The position numbers and the translations under genes are program-made. Positions 16,078 through 19,538 of a DNA stretch of 19,538 bases are shown piece by piece. Positions within the stretch are counted from its first letter, which is position 1; each line of letters begins with the position of its first letter. The notes under the pieces are model-generated. The model was not told the DNA's origin. It saw only the letters and a list, made by a program, of their open reading frames with translations, and did not search any database. Location: NCBI GenBank assembly GCA_012515825.1, contig JAAYXQ010000002.1, positions 1-19,538 on the forward strand, written 5' to 3'. The stretch comes from Fibrobacter sp. (lineage in GTDB: Bacteria; Fibrobacterota; Fibrobacteria; Fibrobacterales; Fibrobacteraceae).

Positions 16078-16112
16078 AAAAAAAAAGAGCAAAAAAAATA
16101 ATTTTTTTGCTC
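16078..16112 (-). terminator. Rho-independent terminator of metG
   Basis: On the minus strand: GAGCAAAAAAA, short loop, TTTTTTTGCTC (16087-16112), then nine T (16078-16086). It starts 27 bases after the metG stop. The 160 bp between it and the small membrane gene (15916-16077) hold no gene that I can see and must contain the promoter of the downstream pair. Confidence 0.88.
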
Positions 16113-16138
16113 GAAAATAATGATATTGAATTCAGATT

Positions 16139-18190
16139 CTAGTGAACTGAGGCTTCGTCTTTGACATCGCAAGAAACGGGTGTCCCATTAAATTCAAGAC
16201 GATTATCGTTACAGAAAATAGTCTTGTCTTTAACGTAAAGAGATATTTTGTCGAAGTCTTTTATTTTTAATTCTCTGCTTTCAGAAGGAATAATTCCCTT
16301 AAATAAAGCTCTAGTGCCAATTGGAGTATTTGCTGGTGGATCCACTAGAACGGCTTTCCCTTCTTCACCATCTCCAGCAAGAAGCATTCCCATGCTCATA
16401 ATCCCGCGAAGAGGAGCTGGCTTTAAATTGGCAAAAAGTAAAATAAGACGGTCTTTGAGCTCTTCTGGAGTATAACTCTTTTTAAGCCCAGAACAAATCG
16501 TCCGAACTTCACTTTCGCCTGCATCGACTTTCAAGACGTAAAGACTTTCTGCATCGGAATGATCTTCTACAGAAATGATTTTGGCGCATCTAAGATCTAA
16601 TAAGGAAGGCACATCTGTTGCAAGTACTGGTTTATTTTGTTCTTTTGTTTTTGCTGGGGGAGGAGGTGCTTTTTCCACTTCAATTCTTGGAAATAATGGA
16701 GCTCCTTCTCCAAAGGATTCTCCACCCTGGAATTTACCCCAATGAAGATCTTTTTCACCTTCACAAGTAGTCCCGAGCATGGCTAAGCCTTCCATAGTTT
16801 TAGTAGGCATAACAGGCCATAAAAAGCATAAAGATAAACGAACGGCTTCGGCTGCAGTAAATAGAACAGAGGCGAGTTCGTCTTTTGCAGATGGGTCTTT
16901 TGCTAGTTTCCATGGAGCTTTAATTTCCAGATAGCGATTGATTCCTCGAACAAGACTCATAATATCTTCAATCACTTGAGACAACTTGACTTGAGTAATC
17001 CCTGAAAAAACTTGTTCTCTAACTTGATTCGCAAGAGTGATTAATTCTTGAGCAGGTGCATCTATTTGAGTTGCCTTTGGAAGCTTGCCTTCAAAGTTTG
17101 TTAGAACTAAACGATGGACTCGGTTTAAGACATTGCCTAAATCGTTTGCTAAATCACTGTTAATTCGACGCTTAAAAGCATCATCACTAAAAGTACAATC
17201 TTGGCCTACAACCATTTCTCTTGCAAGAAAATAGCGAAATGCATCGACTCCAAATTGTTCCATGTAATCCATTGGATTTACACCTGTGCCGCTGGATTTA
17301 CTCATTTTTGAGCCACCAGTCAACCACCATCCATGTGCTAAAACATGCTTTGGTAAAGGGATTTCAAGAGCCATAAGCATGGTTGGCCAGTAGACGCAAT
17401 GTGTTGTGAGAATATCTTTACCTATTAAGTGATAAGAAGCTGGCCAAATAGGCTCTCCATTCTCATAAGCTCTATTTCTAACGCCACTAACATAGTTGAT
17501 TAGAGCATCAAACCAAACATAGGTGACGTATTCGTCATCAAATGGAAGGGGAATTCCCCAGCTTAAACGAGATTTAGGGCGGCTAATGCAAAGATCATTA
17601 AGAGGTTGTTTTAAGAACCCTAAAATTTCGTTTCTACGATAATCAGGAAGAATCCAATCAGGATTTTCTTCAAGATGAGTAATCAATTTTTGTTGGTACA
17701 TTCCCATTTTGAAGAAATAATTTTTTTCTTTTAACCATTCTACAGGTCGTCCACTGATGGGGTCTTTGCCATCGACTAGTTCTTCTTCACTAAAAAAGCG
17801 TTCTTCACCGACAGAATACCAACCTTCGTATTCTTTGGAGTATATTTCCCCTTTATCCCATAGCTTTTGTAAGCATTCAGCGACAAATTCTTTATGATCA
17901 GCATCTGTGGTACGGATAAAATAATTATACTCAATATTCATTTTCTCCCAAAGTTTTTTAAAACGTTGGTTATACTCATCAACATGAATTTGAGGATCTA
18001 CTTGTCTTTTTGCGGCAGCTTGTTGTACTTTTTGACCATGTTCATCTGTACCAGTTAGAAAAAAGGTTTGATAACCAATTAGCTTATGAAAACGAGTTAA
18101 GATATCGGCTAAAACAGTAGTATAAGAGTGCCCAATATGAGGGGCGTCATTAACGTAATAAATTGGGGTAGTGATATAAAAATTTTTCAT
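16139..18190 (-). CDS. metG: Methionyl-tRNA synthetase with C-terminal tRNA-binding domain
   Basis: 683 aa. Charges tRNA-Met with methionine. Class I signatures: PHIGHSYTT (17-25, HIGH motif) and GGSKMSKSSG (292-301, KMSKS motif). The connective segment (about 120-165) lacks the CxxC zinc knuckles of E. coli-type enzymes, so it belongs to the zinc-free type. The anticodon domain follows (about 370-500), then a Pro/Lys-rich linker (PPPPAKTKEQNK) and an OB-fold tRNA-binding domain (about 553-660; LDLRCAKIISVEDH, SGLKKSYTPEELK, FANLKPAPLRGIMSMGMLLAG). Stop is TAG, unlike most genes here. Starts at ATG 18190 with no Shine-Dalgarno; TATATTTG lies four bases upstream. Separated from the porin gene by a terminator, so it has its own promoter. 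Confidence 0.97.
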   Translation of the reverse strand: MKNFYITTPIYYVNDAPHIGHSYTTVLADILTRFHKLIGYQTFFLTGTDEHGQKVQQAAAKRQVDPQIHVDEYNQRFKKLWEKMNIEYNYFIRTTDADHKEFVAECLQKLWDKGEIYSKEYEGWYSVGEERFFSEEELVDGKDPISGRPVEWLKEKNYFFKMGMYQQKLITHLEENPDWILPDYRRNEILGFLKQPLNDLCISRPKSRLSWGIPLPFDDEYVTYVWFDALINYVSGVRNRAYENGEPIWPASYHLIGKDILTTHCVYWPTMLMALEIPLPKHVLAHGWWLTGGSKMSKSSGTGVNPMDYMEQFGVDAFRYFLAREMVVGQDCTFSDDAFKRRINSDLANDLGNVLNRVHRLVLTNFEGKLPKATQIDAPAQELITLANQVREQVFSGITQVKLSQVIEDIMSLVRGINRYLEIKAPWKLAKDPSAKDELASVLFTAAEAVRLSLCFLWPVMPTKTMEGLAMLGTTCEGEKDLHWGKFQGGESFGEGAPLFPRIEVEKAPPPPAKTKEQNKPVLATDVPSLLDLRCAKIISVEDHSDAESLYVLKVDAGESEVRTICSGLKKSYTPEELKDRLILLFANLKPAPLRGIMSMGMLLAGDGEEGKAVLVDPPANTPIGTRALFKGIIPSESRELKIKDFDKISLYVKDKTIFCNDNRLEFNGTPVSCDVKDEASVH

Positions 18191-18194
18191 GACT

Positions 18195-18202
18195 CAAATA
18201 TA
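18195..18202 (-). promoter_or_regulatory. Possible promoter -7 element (TATATTTG) for metG
   Basis: Third copy of the octamer also found before ruvX and the receiver-like gene. Only AGTC separates it from the metG ATG, again implying a leaderless transcript if used. It sits just past the porin terminator, where metG needs a promoter. Confidence 0.45.
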
Positions 18203-18238
18203 GAAAAAGAAAAAGCTTCCTGTAGAAGGAAGCTTTTT
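18203..18238 (-). terminator. Rho-independent terminator of the porin gene
   Basis: AAAAAGCTTCCT, loop GTAGA, AGGAAGCTTTTT (18210-18238), followed on the minus strand by TTTTCTTTTTC. It lies 35 bases after the porin stop. The T-rich right arm also gives it terminator form on the plus strand. Confidence 0.88.
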
Positions 18239-18272
18239 TTGAAAAAAGAATATTGTATTGTTTTATTAAAGA

Positions 18273-19538
18273 TTAGTTAATACGACCAATCAAATTACCA
18301 TTGATTACCCAGTCTTTTGAACTGCCGTGGTTATGAACGCCTGCAGATAAAGTGAATCGACTGGTAAGATCTTTTTCAATATAAAATGCGCCAAGAACAT
18401 CTTTAATATGCTTTGAGTTGCTATGATATTCTGATTCAGAACGATCGGCAATATATTCTGCTTCAAGAATGATTCTGTCAACAACAGTGTTTTTAAGCAT
18501 AAGACCACCAGTTATAGGCATTTTCCAATCTACAACAACATCTCTTTCTTTAACAATACCATTGTTATCAATGTAAAGTTCAGTGGAATCTCCACCTAAG
18601 CCAAGCATTGCCACTTCACCAAATAAGAATAACTTATCTTCGAGGAGAGGAATATTTACTTTTACCGAAATATTGGTACGAACATCACTTTCATGATCGT
18701 ATACTTTATCGAAAATATTAGTACGTAAAGCAAGATCAATATTGAGTGCTTCAATAGAAGACAATTGGCTGAAATGTGCTACAATACGAAGATCACCTGT
18801 ATTCAAATAAGGACCAGTGCTAATTAATGCCAAATCTACAGAGAGATTTTCTGTTGGTGTAAAACCAAATTGAATCATGTTTTCTGGGTCAAAAGTAGAT
18901 TTGAATCCATTTAAATAGCCATCAACGTATCCACCGAAATAATCACCATTTTTATCTGTATTTTCCCAACGACCTAATTTAAAATTAAGGTATTTAGTGC
19001 GTTGCCATGCCCATGCTTCATTGAGCTCTATGACCTCGCGCATTTCTGTTTCTTTAGGAGTCGTGTCTGAATTAGCAACGACGGTTTTTTTGTCGATAAG
19101 ATCGCCTGGATATACAGACATAGAAACTTTTCCATCAAAGTTTTCTGATTGTGTAAAGAACGCTAGATTAGCACGACCAAACCATTCTTCCATGTTATAC
19201 TTATTTTTATCGTCTTCGGAAGCCCATAGAACTTTACCAGCTTGAATTTCGAAATCTGAATTCATATCAAACTTGAAAGCACCAGCGGTAATAAGCGGAG
19301 CTTTTTTAGCTTTTACTTTTTTAGCTTTTTTTACTTTTTTCTTATTCTTAGTAGGAGTAGCTGCAGTCTTTTCTGTAGCAGATACAGCCGGTTCAGCTTT
19401 AGCAGGAGTAACTTCAGCTTTAGCAGAAGTATCAGCTACTACATTTTCTTTAGCAGGAGCTGTTGCGGCTTGTGCATTAGAATCAGCAGCAGGTAAAGCT
19501 TTAGCAGGGGTAGCTTCAGCTTTAGCAGAAGTATCAGC
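18273..19538 (-). CDS. Porin-like outer-membrane barrel with Ala/Lys/Pro-rich N-terminal linker (5' end cut by window edge)
   Basis: 421 codons are visible and the frame stays open to the right edge; the ATG at 19265 (MNSDF) is internal. Visible residues 1-63 are Ala/Pro/Lys/Thr/Glu-rich with repeated ADTSAKAE-TPAKA units, 64-81 a lysine cluster (KKKVKKAKKVKAKKAP), and from about 85 a barrel-like region begins (AGAFKFDMNSDFEIQAGKV) with alternating strands and turns, FGRANLAFFTQ, YLNFKLGRWENTDKNGDYFGGYVDGYLN, LSVDLALISTGPYLN and a final NGNLIGRIN. This resembles substrate-specific or carbohydrate porins in general form, but I cannot name a family. It ends in Asn rather than the usual Phe. A signal peptide must lie beyond the window. 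A terminator follows, so it is not joined to metG. Confidence 0.8.
   Translation of the reverse strand, partial: ADTSAKAEATPAKALPAADSNAQAATAPAKENVVADTSAKAEVTPAKAEPAVSATEKTAATPTKNKKKVKKAKKVKAKKAPLITAGAFKFDMNSDFEIQAGKVLWASEDDKNKYNMEEWFGRANLAFFTQSENFDGKVSMSVYPGDLIDKKTVVANSDTTPKETEMREVIELNEAWAWQRTKYLNFKLGRWENTDKNGDYFGGYVDGYLNGFKSTFDPENMIQFGFTPTENLSVDLALISTGPYLNTGDLRIVAHFSQLSSIEALNIDLALRTNIFDKVYDHESDVRTNISVKVNIPLLEDKLFLFGEVAMLGLGGDSTELYIDNNGIVKERDVVVDWKMPITGGLMLKNTVVDRIILEAEYIADRSESEYHSNSKHIKDVLGAFYIEKDLTSRFTLSAGVHNHGSSKDWVINGNLIGRIN
19395..19538 (-). repeat. Imperfect coding repeats in the porin linker
   Basis: A 42-bp unit encoding ADTSAKAE(A/V)TPAKA occurs at 19497-19538 and again at 19395-19436, 102 bp apart, with two base differences. 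Related APAK blocks lie between them. The first copy touches the window edge, so more copies may follow beyond it. Such units can expand or contract by recombination. Confidence 0.85.

Noticed and set aside
19263..19265. ATG 19265 as the true start of the porin
   Set aside because: The frame stays open to the window edge with a repetitive coding-like linker, and no ribosome binding site or signal peptide occurs at 19265.
19395..19538. CRISPR-like or tandem non-coding repeats
   Set aside because: The repeats are in frame, encode an Ala/Lys/Pro linker and lack uniform spacers.

Overview
The window is AT-rich chromosomal DNA from a Gram-negative bacterium, most likely of the Fibrobacterota-Bacteroidota (FCB) branch. 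Evidence: a protein with a type IX secretion (T9SS) type A C-terminal sorting domain at the left edge, a ThiE-like protein of the kind common in Bacteroidota, copies of a TAnnTTTG promoter-like element just before several genes, and an outer-membrane barrel protein at the right edge. The phylum cannot be fixed from this window alone. Almost all genes are housekeeping. There is no CRISPR array, insertion sequence, phage gene or rRNA.

Layout. 1-470 (-): end of a T9SS-sorted protein. 471-1165: AT-rich gap holding the decayed 3' end of an outer-membrane protein gene. 1166-4183 (-): CHASE2-type membrane adenylate cyclase. 4184-4433: divergent control region. 4434-10758 (+): ftsK, ispE, tRNA-Gln(TTG), rplY/ctc (L25), pth and guaB, followed by a ThiE-like gene (overlapping guaB by one base) and a ThiD-like gene, to 12158. 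12161-13993 (-): typA, tail-to-tail with thiD. 14085-14984 (+): ruvX and a small receiver-like protein, ended by a strong bidirectional terminator. 15068-15915 (-): a MauE/DoxX-like membrane protein preceded by a 61-aa single-span protein. 16139-18190 (-): metG. 18273-19538 (-): a porin-like barrel with an Ala/Lys/Pro-rich N-terminal linker, cut by the right edge.

The genes cover isoprenoid precursor synthesis (IspE), chromosome segregation (FtsK), translation (tRNA-Gln, L25, Pth, MetG, TypA), GMP synthesis (GuaB), thiamine synthesis (ThiE/ThiD-like), DNA/rRNA maintenance (RuvX), cAMP signalling and the cell envelope. The order ispE - tRNA-Gln - rplY - pth resembles a cluster well known in Proteobacteria, minus prs.

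The most unusual feature is ispE. Its frame is cut by one in-frame TGA at codon 219, yet the next 63 codons continue in the same frame with the conserved C-terminal GHMP-kinase motif and end in a normal stop at full family length. Other points: the sequence TATATTTG lies 4-8 nt before three start codons, suggesting very short or no leaders; a frameshifted porin remnant; and a twin inverted motif in the cyclase/ftsK control region. I see no clear new multi-gene system; the recoded or broken ispE is the best candidate for something new.
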